From contig JAEZFA010000195.1 of assembly GCA_023417665.1 (NCBI GenBank), forward strand, positions 1 through 14,453: a DNA stretch of 14,453 bases, written 5' to 3'. The number at the start of each line of letters is the position of its first letter. Position 1 is the first letter of the stretch. This document shows, in pieces, positions 7,515-14,453 of the stretch. The stretch comes from Pseudomonadota bacterium. GTDB lineage: Bacteria > Pseudomonadota > Alphaproteobacteria > Rhizobiales > Xanthobacteraceae. Both the position numbers and the translations under genes were made by a program. A model generated the notes under the pieces. The model ran no database searches. It was not told the origin of the DNA and saw nothing but the letters and a program-made list of their open reading frames with translations.

Positions 7515-8375
7515 TTATTGCGGCGCGCCGACTGCCATGCGCGCGACGCTGCGAAATTCGCTGGGCGTCGTTCCGGCGTGATCCTTGAAGAAGCGGGAAA
7601 AATGCGCAGGCGCACTGAAGCCGAGACTGCAACTCAGTTTTGAAAGGCTGTCCGGCGAATCGACAATCGCGCGAACCGCGATCTCGACGCGGAGCATGTT
7701 GAGATAGACGTTCGGGGTGAGATTCGTGGACGCCTGAAACAGCCGATAAAAATGCGCGCGCGAAAGACCGGATTCTTTTGCGACCGCGCCGAGATCGACC
7801 GCTCTTCCGCTGGATTCCCGCATGACCTCCACCGCGCGGCGGATGCGCCAGTCCATGCGCCCCCGCTCCGCCGCAAGCGCGGTGAGCGAATGCGACACGG
7901 TTTGCCAGGGCGTAAAGCGTTCGATCACGGCGATCATGAGCTTCGCGAGCAGTTCTTCGTGAATCGCAACCGCGCTCGGTTCAGCGACCATCACGGTCGC
8001 AAGACTCATGGCAAGCTCGCGGATCTCGGGCGTGATCTCGCCGCCCGGCCGCTCGAAAAGCGACGGCGCCGTCGCCGCCGTCCAGTTATGCCGGAACAGC
8101 GTCAGCCATTTCGGCTCAATATAAAGTGCGAGAATGGTGGTTCGCGGCCGGCTTTCGTCGTGCACATAGGCATGCGGCACCCATGCATTCACCAGCACCG
8201 CCTGCCGGTCGGTCAATTGCACCAGTTCATCGCCGACGGAAAACTGCGTATCCGCGCCCTCGACCTTCAGCAAAACGTGGCAATGCGGATGCGCGTGACG
8301 CACCAGCGACCGGTCCATGTCGAGCAAAGCGACGCGGCCAAAATCGCCATAAGCAATGCGCACGGCTGAAGACAT
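7515..8375 (-). CDS. AraC family transcriptional regulator with cupin-like sensor domain
   Basis: DNA-binding regulator of 286 residues. The N-terminal part (about 10-90) is a cupin-type AraC ligand domain with a histidine-rich start (RHAHPHCHVLLKVEG) and a second strand pair, VNAWVPHAYVHD. The C-terminal AraC domain (about 175-280) has two helix-turn-helix units: DLGAVAKESGLSRAHFYRLF (194-213) and the LSKLSCSLGFSAPAHFSRFF region (244-263), followed by the usual TTPSEFR ending. The start at 8375 is ATG with GAGGGA five bases upstream. It is encoded on the same strand, just upstream of the Mo-hydroxylase operon, so it most likely activates that operon in response to the substrate or its CoA ester. 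Read-through from this gene into the operon is also possible because no terminator is evident in the gap. Confidence 0.93.
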   Translation of the reverse strand: MSSAVRIAYGDFGRVALLDMDRSLVRHAHPHCHVLLKVEGADTQFSVGDELVQLTDRQAVLVNAWVPHAYVHDESRPRTTILALYIEPKWLTLFRHNWTAATAPSLFERPGGEITPEIRELAMSLATVMVAEPSAVAIHEELLAKLMIAVIERFTPWQTVSHSLTALAAERGRMDWRIRRAVEVMRESSGRAVDLGAVAKESGLSRAHFYRLFQASTNLTPNVYLNMLRVEIAVRAIVDSPDSLSKLSCSLGFSAPAHFSRFFKDHAGTTPSEFRSVARMAVGAPQ

Positions 8376-8434
8376 TCAGGTCCCTCGGGTGTCCGTCTGC
8401 AAGTTTAGACTGTTTCCGGGGAACACAGAAATCA

Positions 8435-8466
8435 TTCTTATCGTATTGATTTATAAGAACAATTCT
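8435..8466. promoter_or_regulatory. AT-rich inverted repeats upstream of the AraC-type regulator gene
   Basis: The gap 8376-8504 contains an AT-rich block unlike its GC-rich surroundings. TTCTTAT (8435-8441) is repeated in inverse as ATAAGAA (8453-8459), with 11 bases between the arms. A second small palindrome, AGAA-CAA-TTCT (8456-8466), overlaps the right arm. On the minus strand, TTGTTC and AAGAAT are spaced 17 bases apart within this block and could be the -35 and -10 of the regulator's promoter, so the repeats would sit on the promoter as an operator. The assignment is tentative: the boxes are weak and no known consensus is matched. Confidence 0.4.
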
Positions 8467-8482
8467 GGCGCCACGCGTGCAG

Positions 8483-8498
8483 GCGTGCGCTCGCACGC
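8483..8498 (-). terminator. Possible terminator stem after hutC
   Basis: GCGTGC-GCTC-GCACGC forms a six-pair GC stem with a four-base loop, seven bases beyond the hutC stop codon in the direction of hutC transcription. An alternative pairing uses CGCGTGC at 8474-8480 with 8493-8499. There is no uridine run right after the stem; the first T-rich stretch is about 20 bases further. A classical intrinsic terminator is therefore doubtful, though the stem could still mark the transcript end. Confidence 0.3.
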
Positions 8499-8504
8499 GA
8501 ACGC

Positions 8505-9260
8505 TTATCGCTCGGCAGCACCCGACGGATCGAAGCTCGCCGTCAGCTTGTGGCGGTCGCCGGGATAGCAAAGCACGACATGCGTGATCGCTTTTGCCAT
8601 ATGCGACGTGCGCCGCTCCACGACGAGACAGGCAAAACCTTCCGCGATATCGAGCGCCTTTGCGACGGCGCCCGATGCATTGAGCGCGCGGATTTCATGC
8701 TCCGCGTGGCTCCACGGCACCTTCTCGAGCAGCCACGATCCCGGCGAGCGCTTGGAGAAATCGGCGCGGCGCGCGGATGGCACGGCGGCCAGACTGATCA
8801 GCCGGTCCTCGAGCATCCACGGACGGTCGTCGACATAATGCAGGCATTGCAGAAACAGGACCGGCATTCCGGCCGTTCCCCGCAACAGGCCGGCATCGCG
8901 CTTGGTCGCCTTGCGCTCGACCCGCTGCAACAGCTTGACGCGGTAGCCGCGTCCCGCATCCAGGATGTCCTGTTCGATATCCTGAATTTGCAACACGTTG
9001 CGGCCGGTCGGCGCTGAAACGAAACTGCCCCAGCGCCGTCGGCGGACGATCATGCCCGACGCCGCGAGCGCGCTCAGCGCCTTGTTCACGGTCATCCGCG
9101 AGCAGCGATACCGGCTGAGCAATTCGTGCTCCGAAGGAATCCGGTGGCCGGGGGGCCAGGCGCCGGAGAGAATTTCGGATTCGAGCGCGCGCCGGATTTG
9201 CGTGTAGCGCGGCAGGCCGTCGTCGCGATTGGTTGCGCTCTTCCGCGCGGTCTTAGCCAT
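8505..9260 (-). CDS. hutC: Histidine utilization repressor HutC (GntR family, UTRA domain)
   Basis: GntR/HutC-family repressor, 251 residues from ATG 9260. The winged helix-turn-helix (about 17-84) shows YTQIRRALESEILSGAWPPG, then IPSEHELLSRYRCSRMTVNKAL. The UTRA effector domain (about 100-245) carries PGSWLLEKVPWSHAEHEIRA at 173-192, the segment I associate specifically with HutC. The effector in known HutC proteins is urocanate. I chose ATG 9260 over an in-frame TTG at 9266 because AAAGGA lies about seven bases before the ATG. This start overlaps the hutF stop by eight bases, so hutC is translated as the second gene of a hutF-hutC operon. The divergent promoter region at 10621-10739 has a matching operator, so the repressor probably controls its own synthesis as well as hutF and hutI. 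Confidence 0.93.
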   Translation of the reverse strand: MAKTARKSATNRDDGLPRYTQIRRALESEILSGAWPPGHRIPSEHELLSRYRCSRMTVNKALSALAASGMIVRRRRWGSFVSAPTGRNVLQIQDIEQDILDAGRGYRVKLLQRVERKATKRDAGLLRGTAGMPVLFLQCLHYVDDRPWMLEDRLISLAAVPSARRADFSKRSPGSWLLEKVPWSHAEHEIRALNASGAVAKALDIAEGFACLVVERRTSHMAKAITHVVLCYPGDRHKLTASFDPSGAAER

Positions 9261-10620
9261 GCGCAAGTCCTTTCAGCGCGGCATTATAGTTTGCCCGGAT
9301 GCTTTCGCGCCGGACATGCTGCCCTTCTTTCACGACCCATTCGCCGCCCGCCATCACGCTCTGCACCGCCGTGCGTCCGGCGACGAAGATCCACGCGTCC
9401 AGCCAGCGGCCGACGCCGGCGGACGCAAAATCGGGATGCGTATCGTCGAGCACGACGATATCGGCGCGCTTGCCGGCTTCCAGACCGCCCATCGGCCGGT
9501 CGAGTGCCTGTGCGCCGCCGCGCAGCGCCTCGGTGAAGAGACGCTCGCCGTTCGACTCGCCTTCCGCCGTCGCAATCAGATTGCGGCCGCAATGCTTGAG
9601 CCGCTGGCTGTATTCGAGCTGGCGCAGTTCGAGTGCGGCGTCGATGTCGATGTTGGAATCCGTCCCGATGCCGAACCGCCCGCCCGCCGGCAAATACGTC
9701 GCCGCATTGAAGATGCCGTCGCCAAGCGATGCTTCGGTTAGCGGGCAAAGCCCCGCGACCGCGCCGGCCTGCGCAAGCCGCACGGTTTCGTCATCAGTCA
9801 TGTGCGTCGTGTGAATGAGGCACCAGCGGCGGTCCGCCTGCATTTCATCAAGCAGCCAGGCGACCGGCCGCTTGCCGGACCAGGCCACACAATCCTCGAC
9901 TTCCTTCACCTGCTCCGCGGCATGCATGTGGATCGGCCCCTGCGTCGACGCCTCGACCACGACGCGCAGGTCCTCGGGCGTGACGGCACGCAGCGAGTGC
10001 GGAGCAATGCCCACATTGATCGAAGGATCGGCGGCGGCAATTTCGCGGATACGCGCAACCAGCGCATTGAAGCGATCGGGCGAGTTCAGGAAGCGACGCT
10101 GCCCCGGATTTGCGGGCGCCGCACCGAAGCTGCCGTAGCGATAGAACGACGGCAGCATCGTAAGACCGATCCCGGCCTCCTTCGCGCCGCCGACGATGCG
10201 GACCGCCATCTCGCCGAGATCGTCGTAAGGCGAGCCGTCGGGCGCGTGATGCAGATAGTGAAATTCGCCGACCGCAGTGAAGCCGCGCTCGAGCATCTCC
10301 ATGTAGGCGAATGCCGTGATGGCCTCGACATCGTCCGGCGTCAGACGGTCGAGAAACCGGTACATGATCTCGCGCCAGGTCCAGAAGCTGTCGTTCGCGG
10401 GGCCGCGGCGTTCGGCAAGACCCGCCATTGCCCGCTGAAACGAATGGCAATGCACATTCGGCACGCCCGGAATTGCGATTCCCGCCACCCGGGCAGCGCC
10501 CGCCGGCGCTGCATCCGTTTCGACGGAGGCGATACGGCCGCCCGACACCGTGATCCTGACATTCCTGCGCCAGCCTTCCGGGAGGAAGGCGTGATCGAAA
10601 AAGACCGTGTGTGATTTCAT
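9253..10620 (-). CDS. hutF: Formimidoylglutamate deiminase HutF
   Basis: Amidohydrolase-superfamily enzyme that converts N-formimino-L-glutamate to N-formyl-L-glutamate and ammonia, the step before HutG. From ATG 10620 it has 455 residues, the family length. Metal-binding signatures: HCH at 57-59 within VPNVHCHSFQRAMAGLAE, HMHAAEQ at 231-237, HTTHM at 270-274, and Asp321 in GTDSNID. SFWTWREIMYRF at 78-89 and APHSLRAVTP at 206-215 are characteristic of HutF. An in-frame ATG at 10689 would add 23 residues unlike the family and would run through the promoter and operator, so it is rejected. The ribosome site before 10620 is weak, so the true start is inferred from homology. The stop overlaps hutC by eight bases. 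Confidence 0.94.
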   Translation of the reverse strand: MKSHTVFFDHAFLPEGWRRNVRITVSGGRIASVETDAAPAGAARVAGIAIPGVPNVHCHSFQRAMAGLAERRGPANDSFWTWREIMYRFLDRLTPDDVEAITAFAYMEMLERGFTAVGEFHYLHHAPDGSPYDDLGEMAVRIVGGAKEAGIGLTMLPSFYRYGSFGAAPANPGQRRFLNSPDRFNALVARIREIAAADPSINVGIAPHSLRAVTPEDLRVVVEASTQGPIHMHAAEQVKEVEDCVAWSGKRPVAWLLDEMQADRRWCLIHTTHMTDDETVRLAQAGAVAGLCPLTEASLGDGIFNAATYLPAGGRFGIGTDSNIDIDAALELRQLEYSQRLKHCGRNLIATAEGESNGERLFTEALRGGAQALDRPMGGLEAGKRADIVVLDDTHPDFASAGVGRWLDAWIFVAGRTAVQSVMAGGEWVVKEGQHVRRESIRANYNAALKGLAHG

Positions 10621-10646
10621 GGATTCGAAAGCCGGTGATGCCGGGC

Positions 10647-10675
10647 ATCCTAGACAATTGCCGCGTCGCCTGCAA
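10647..10675 (-). promoter_or_regulatory. Predicted sigma-70-type promoter for hutF-hutC
   Basis: On the minus strand, TTGCAG (10675-10670) and TAGGAT (10652-10647) are separated by exactly 17 bases, giving a predicted start near 10640 and a leader of about 20 bases before the hutF ATG. The HutC-like operator at 10679-10688 sits just upstream of this -35 box. The boxes are read by eye, with no experimental support. Confidence 0.45.
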
Positions 10676-10686
10676 TTATGTATATA
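10658..10686 (+). promoter_or_regulatory. Predicted sigma-70-type promoter for hutIGU
   Basis: TTGCCG (10658-10663) and TATATA (10681-10686) are separated by 17 bases on the plus strand, a good match to a housekeeping promoter. Transcription would start near 10693, about 45 bases before the hutI ATG. The -10 box lies within the TGTATATACA palindrome, so repressor binding there would block RNA polymerase directly. Confidence 0.55.
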
Positions 10687-10688
10687 CA
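10679..10688. promoter_or_regulatory. HutC operator TGTATATACA
   Basis: A perfect 10-bp palindrome, TGTATATACA, lies in the 119-bp region between divergent hutF and hutI. It fits the TGTA-N2-TACA operator described for HutC in pseudomonads. It covers the predicted -10 box of hutI and abuts the predicted -35 of hutF, so one bound HutC dimer could repress both directions. With hutC encoded in the window, this is the expected urocanate-relieved switch. Confidence 0.8.
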
Positions 10689-10739
10689 ATACAGCCCCAC
10701 AGAAATTCCGGCGAAATCCGCCGCCATCTGAGGCATTCG

Positions 10740-11939
10740 ATGAAATTCGATACGATCTGGCTGAATGCGCGCATTGCCACGCTCGATCCGTCCCGGGAAG
10801 GCCTCGGGATCATCGAAGACGGCGCGATCGCCGCGCGTGACGGCAAGATCGTCTATTGCGGCCTGCAATCCGGCCTCCCCGCGGAATGGGATGCCAATAG
10901 CCGCGTTGCGCTCGACGGCCGCTGGGTGACCCCCGGCCTGATCGATTGCCACACCCATATCGTTCACGGCGGCAACCGCGCACACGAGTTCGAGTTGCGG
11001 CTGGCCGGCGCGACCTATGAGGAGATCGCCCGCGCCGGCGGCGGCATCGTTTCGACGGTAAAGGCGACCCGCGCCGACGACGAGGACGCGCTGGTCAGCA
11101 GCGCGCTACGGCGCCTCGATCATCTGCTTGCCGAAGGCGTCACCACCGCCGAAGTGAAATCCGGCTACGGCCTCGACGTCGAAACCGAGAAGCGCATGCT
11201 GCGCGCGGCGCGGCGCCTCGGCACGGAGCGCGCCGTCGATATCGTGACGACCTTTCTGGGCGCGCATGCGCTGCCGCCGGAATTCACCGACAAGGAGCAA
11301 TATATCGATCTCGTCTGCGCGATGATTCCCGAGCTTGCTTCGGAGAGGCTCGCCGATGCGGTCGATGCGTTCTGCGAAGGCATCGCCTTCTCGCCCGAAC
11401 AGACCGCGCGCGTCTTCGATGCTGCGAAGGCCGCAAAACTTCCCGTGAAGCTGCATGCGGACCAGCTCTCCAATCTTCACGGCGCAAAGCTCGCGGCGGA
11501 CCATGGCGCCCTTTCCGCCGACCATCTCGAATATACCGACGAGGAAGGCGCGGCCGCGATGGCAAAAAGCGGCACAGTTGCGGTGATGCTGCCGATCGCC
11601 GCCTACACCATCCGCGAAAAGCAGTTTCCCCCGATCGATCTCTTCCGCAAGCACGGGACCGCCATGGCGGTCGCAACCGACTGCAATCCCGGCAGTTCGC
11701 CCGCCACGTCGCTGCTCGTGACCATGAACATGGCGGCCACGCTGTTCCGGATGACGGTCGACGAGATTATCGCCGGCGTCACCCGCAATGCGGCGAAGGC
11801 ATTGGGACGCAACGACATCGGCACGCTCGAAGCCGGTAAGCGCTGCAACCTCGCGATCTGGGACATCGAACGGCCGGCGGAACTGGTCTATCGCATCGGC
11901 TTCAATCCGCTGTGGCAGCGTGTCTGGAACGGCAAATGA
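10740..11939 (+). CDS. hutI: Imidazolonepropionase HutI
   Basis: Metal-dependent amidohydrolase that opens 4-imidazolone-5-propanoate to N-formimino-L-glutamate. From ATG 10740 it has 399 residues, normal for HutI. Signatures: PGLIDCHTHIVHGGNRAHEF (65-84) with metal ligands His71 and His73; EVKSGYGLD (138-146); TFLGAHALP (171-179); KLHADQLSN with His239; SADHLEY (259-265); and ATDCNPGSSP with Asp314. The start was chosen because GAGG (10730-10733) lies six bases upstream and MKFDTIWLNA begins the family-like sequence. The frame stays open upstream to an ATG at 10611, but that extension crosses the promoter and operator. It is the first gene of the rightward hutI-hutG-hutU operon and overlaps hutG by ATGA. 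Confidence 0.96.
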   Translation: MKFDTIWLNARIATLDPSREGLGIIEDGAIAARDGKIVYCGLQSGLPAEWDANSRVALDGRWVTPGLIDCHTHIVHGGNRAHEFELRLAGATYEEIARAGGGIVSTVKATRADDEDALVSSALRRLDHLLAEGVTTAEVKSGYGLDVETEKRMLRAARRLGTERAVDIVTTFLGAHALPPEFTDKEQYIDLVCAMIPELASERLADAVDAFCEGIAFSPEQTARVFDAAKAAKLPVKLHADQLSNLHGAKLAADHGALSADHLEYTDEEGAAAMAKSGTVAVMLPIAAYTIREKQFPPIDLFRKHGTAMAVATDCNPGSSPATSLLVTMNMAATLFRMTVDEIIAGVTRNAAKALGRNDIGTLEAGKRCNLAIWDIERPAELVYRIGFNPLWQRVWNGK

Positions 11940-12748
11940 ACGACTGGCTCACGATCCGCCGCCGCGACGCGCCGCTACTCGTTTCCCTGCCCCATACCGG
12001 CACGGAAATCCCGGCACCGTTCGATCAGGGACTTGTCAGCCCGTGGATCGCGCGCAAGGACGCGGATTGGTGGATCGACAAGCTGTATGATTTTGCCGCC
12101 GGCCTCGGCGCGACGATCGTCCATACCGCGATCTCCAGAACTGTCATCGACGTCAATCGCGATCCTGCCGGGGTTTCGCTCTACCCCGGACAGGCGACCA
12201 CCGAGCTCTGTCCGACCACGACCTTCGACGGCGAAGCGCTCTATAAAACTGCTGCGCCTGACGCCGCCGCAATCGCGCATCGCCGCGAGACGTTCTTCGC
12301 GCCCTATCATGCTGCACTCGCGGACGAGATCGCCCGGCTTCGCACGCTGCATGACAAGGTCGTGCTCTACGACTGCCACTCGATCCGCTCGGTCATCCCG
12401 CGCCTGTTCGAAGGCACGCTGCCGGAAATGAACATCGGCACCAATTCCGGCGCGAGCTGCGACCCGGCCCTGAGCGCGGCGATTGCCGGCCATGCGCAGG
12501 CTTCCGGTTTCAGCCATTTCGTCAACGGCCGCTTCAAGGGCGGCTTCATTACGCGCAATTTCGGTAAGCCGTCGGCGGGCGTCCATGCCGTGCAGATGGA
12601 ACTAGCCTGCCGCAGCTACATGCACGAGCCGCTCGGCGCCGTGACCGAAGCCGCATGGCCCACGCCTTACGACGAAGCAAAGGCCGCGGCGATGCGCACG
12701 ACGCTCACCGAAATTCTGAAGACCTGCATCCAATTCGCGAAATCCTGA
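11936..12748 (+). CDS. hutG: N-formylglutamate amidohydrolase (deformylase) HutG
   Basis: Hydrolyses N-formyl-L-glutamate to glutamate and formate, the last step of the HutF-dependent histidine pathway. From ATG 11936 it has 270 residues, as expected. Visible conserved parts: SLPHTGTEIP (17-26), DVNRDPAGVSLYPGQATTEL (72-91), LYDCHSIRSVIPRLFEG (144-160), LPEMNIGTNSGASC (162-175) and GRFKGGFITRNFGKP (198-212). The His and Asp residues in these belong to the family's zinc and catalytic centre. The ATG overlaps the hutI TGA as ATGA, implying translational coupling. An upstream ATG at 11912 lies inside hutI and is not needed. The presence of both HutF and HutG excludes the one-step formiminoglutamase route for this organism's cluster. 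Confidence 0.95.
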   Translation: MNDWLTIRRRDAPLLVSLPHTGTEIPAPFDQGLVSPWIARKDADWWIDKLYDFAAGLGATIVHTAISRTVIDVNRDPAGVSLYPGQATTELCPTTTFDGEALYKTAAPDAAAIAHRRETFFAPYHAALADEIARLRTLHDKVVLYDCHSIRSVIPRLFEGTLPEMNIGTNSGASCDPALSAAIAGHAQASGFSHFVNGRFKGGFITRNFGKPSAGVHAVQMELACRSYMHEPLGAVTEAAWPTPYDEAKAAAMRTTLTEILKTCIQFAKS

Positions 12749-12762
12749 GAACGAGGAAAGCC

Positions 12763-14430
12763 ATGACCCGAATCGACAATGCGCGCGTGATCCGTTCGCC
12801 GCGCGGGCCCGAAATTTCCGCAAAGAGCTGGCTCACCGAAGCGCCGCTTCGCATGCTGATGAACAATCTGGATCCCGACGTCGCGGAACGCCCGCACGAA
12901 CTCGTGGTCTATGGCGGCATCGGCCGCGCCGCGCGCGACTGGGAAAGCTTCGATCGCATCACCGCGGCGCTGCGGAAGCTTGAGGCCGACGAAACGCTGA
13001 TCGTGCAATCAGGCAAACCGGTCGCCGTATTGCGCACGCACGCGGACGCACCGCGCGTGCTGATCGCGAACTCCAACATCGTCCCGCACTGGGGCACCTG
13101 GGATCATTTCCATGAGCTCGATCGCAAGGGGCTCATGATGTACGGCCAGATGACCGCGGGCTCGTGGATCTATATCGGCTCGCAGGGCATCGTGCAGGGT
13201 ACTTACGAGACTTTCGTGGAAGTCGGCCGCCGTCACTTCGGCGGCAGCCTCGCCGGAAAATGGATTCTCACCGCCGGTCTCGGCGGCATGGGCGGCGCGC
13301 AGCCGCTGGCCGCAACCATGGCCGGCGCTTCCATGCTTGCGGTCGAGTGCCAGCCGAGCCGCATCGAAATGCGGCTCCGCACCGGCTATCTCGACGTGCA
13401 GGCGAAAGATCTCGACGACGCCCTTGCGATCATCGAAAAGGCTACGAAAGAGAATAAGCCGCTTTCCGTCGGCGTCGTCGGCAACGCCGCGGAGATTTTT
13501 CCCGAACTCGTCCGTCGCGGCATCAAGCCCGACGTCGTCACCGACCAGACTTCGGCGCATGACCCGGTGAACGGCTATCTGCCGAAAGGCTGGACGCTTG
13601 CCGACTGGGAAAGCCGCCGCTCGAGCGATCCCAAAGCCGTCGAGAAGGCCGCGAAGCAGTCGATGGTCGGGCATGTGAAAGCGATGCTCGACTTCCACAA
13701 CATGGGCATTCCGACGCTCGATTACGGCAACAACATCCGCCAGATGGCAAAGGAAGAAGGACTCGCGAACGCTTTCGACTTCCCGGGCTTCGTGCCGGCC
13801 TATATTCGTCCCCTGTTCTGCCGCGGCATCGGACCGTTCCGCTGGGCCGCACTTTCCGGCGACCCGGAAGACATCTTCAAGACCGACGCCAAGGTGAAGG
13901 AGCTGTTGCCCGACAACAAGCATCTCCATAACTGGCTCGACATGGCGAAGACGCGGATCAAGTTTCAGGGCCTGCCCGCGCGCATCTGCTGGGTCGGTCT
14001 CGGCGACCGGCATCGCCTCGGCCTCGCCTTCAATGAGATGGTTGCCAAGGGCGAGTTGAAGGCTCCCATCGTGATCGGCCGCGACCATCTCGATTCCGGC
14101 GCGGTCGCCTCGCCCAACCGCGAGACCGAAGCCATGCGCGACGGCAGCGACGCCGTCTCCGACTGGCCGCTCCTGAACGCGCTGATCAATTGCGCAAGCG
14201 GCGCGACCTGGGTGTCACTGCATCACGGCGGCGGCGTCGGCATCGGCTATTCGCAGCACGCCGGCATGGTGATCGTCGCCGACGGCACGCCCGAGGCCGC
14301 AAAGCGTCTCGAGCGCACGCTATGGAACGACCCGGCGTCCGGCGTGGTCCGTCATGCGGATGCAGGTTACGAAGAAGCGATTGCCTGCGCGCAGGAGCGC
14401 GGGCTGAACCTGCCGAGCCTCGGCAAGTAA
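12763..14430 (+). CDS. hutU: Urocanate hydratase (urocanase) HutU
   Basis: Adds water to urocanate to give 4-imidazolone-5-propanoate, using tightly bound NAD+ as an electrophile. The 555 residues from ATG 12763 equal the usual length. Near-diagnostic segments: YGGIGRAARDW (50-60), the NAD-binding GLGGMGGAQPLAATMAGAS (172-190), DQTSAHDPVNGYLPKGW (261-277), LFCRGIGPFRW (351-361), GLPARICWVGLGDRH (403-417), where Cys409 matches the active-site cysteine known from Pseudomonas, and SLHHGGGVGIGYSQHAG near the C-terminus. GAGGA (12753-12757) lies five bases before the ATG. It begins 14 bases after hutG, so it is in the same operon. The 23 bases after its stop show no gene; hutH could follow beyond the right edge. 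Confidence 0.97.
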   Translation: MTRIDNARVIRSPRGPEISAKSWLTEAPLRMLMNNLDPDVAERPHELVVYGGIGRAARDWESFDRITAALRKLEADETLIVQSGKPVAVLRTHADAPRVLIANSNIVPHWGTWDHFHELDRKGLMMYGQMTAGSWIYIGSQGIVQGTYETFVEVGRRHFGGSLAGKWILTAGLGGMGGAQPLAATMAGASMLAVECQPSRIEMRLRTGYLDVQAKDLDDALAIIEKATKENKPLSVGVVGNAAEIFPELVRRGIKPDVVTDQTSAHDPVNGYLPKGWTLADWESRRSSDPKAVEKAAKQSMVGHVKAMLDFHNMGIPTLDYGNNIRQMAKEEGLANAFDFPGFVPAYIRPLFCRGIGPFRWAALSGDPEDIFKTDAKVKELLPDNKHLHNWLDMAKTRIKFQGLPARICWVGLGDRHRLGLAFNEMVAKGELKAPIVIGRDHLDSGAVASPNRETEAMRDGSDAVSDWPLLNALINCASGATWVSLHHGGGVGIGYSQHAGMVIVADGTPEAAKRLERTLWNDPASGVVRHADAGYEEAIACAQERGLNLPSLGK

Positions 14431-14453
14431 GTTTCGCCAACGATGCTTTCATG

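Noticed and set aside
10621..10689. Upstream ATG (10689) extending hutF by 23 residues
   Set aside because: The extension is unlike HutF, overlaps the operator and promoter, and MKSHTVFFDHAFLPEGW at 10620 fits the family start.
10611..10739. Upstream ATG (10611) extending hutI by 43 residues
   Set aside because: It would overlap the hutF start and traverse the promoter; the ATG at 10740 has GAGG at good spacing.
12655..12762. Upstream ATG (12655) extending hutU by 36 residues into hutG
   Set aside because: The ATG at 12763 has GAGGA five bases upstream and gives the standard urocanase N-terminus and length.
13009..14088. A 359-codon minus-strand frame within hutU
   Set aside because: Complementary to highly conserved urocanase coding sequence; no independent support.
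14431..14453. Possible start of a next gene at the right edge (ATG at the last bases)
   Set aside because: Only 23 bases remain, with no ribosome site and no codable length to judge.

Overview
This is a GC-rich (roughly 60-65%), densely packed window. It fits an alphaproteobacterium of the order Hyphomicrobiales (Bradyrhizobium/Rhodopseudomonas-like). The basis is gene content, codon use and protein style (many Ala/Arg, long GC-driven antisense frames), not a database match. There are twelve protein genes, one of them cut by the left edge. No RNA genes, insertion sequences, CRISPR arrays or phage genes were seen.

Module A (1-8375, all minus strand) looks like an inducible catabolic operon for an organic, probably aromatic or heteroaromatic, carboxylic acid. 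In transcription order it has an AraC-type regulator (8375-7515) and a 138-bp gap with palindromic sequence. Then come the three subunits of a molybdenum hydroxylase of the xanthine dehydrogenase/CO dehydrogenase family: Mo subunit 7376-4434, FAD subunit 4437-3613, 2Fe-2S subunit 3625-3125. These are followed by an aryl/acyl-CoA ligase (3125-1569), an enoyl-CoA hydratase family protein (1572-769), and the start of a branched-chain-amino-acid-type ABC transporter substrate-binding protein (712 to beyond the left edge). Five consecutive genes overlap by 1 to 13 bases, so they are almost certainly co-transcribed and translationally coupled. The logical reading is periplasmic capture, CoA activation, hydroxylation at molybdenum and side-chain or ring hydration, but the substrate cannot be read from the sequence. 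The most unusual protein is the 980-residue Mo subunit, which carries a C-terminal CoxG-like (SRPBCC) domain normally encoded as a separate gene.

Module B (8505-14430) is a histidine-utilisation (hut) cluster. hutF and hutC run leftward; hutI, hutG and hutU run rightward. A 119-bp divergent promoter region between hutF and hutI holds a perfect TGTATATACA palindrome, which matches the TGTA-N2-TACA operator described for HutC. It overlaps a good -10 box for hutI. The set encodes the pathway urocanate -> imidazolonepropionate -> formiminoglutamate -> formylglutamate -> glutamate + formate (the HutF/HutG branch). The first enzyme, histidine ammonia-lyase (hutH), is not in the window and may follow hutU.

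The two modules share only a 129-bp boundary (8376-8504) containing inverted repeats and a possible terminator stem. No gene-free stretch exceeds 300 bases.
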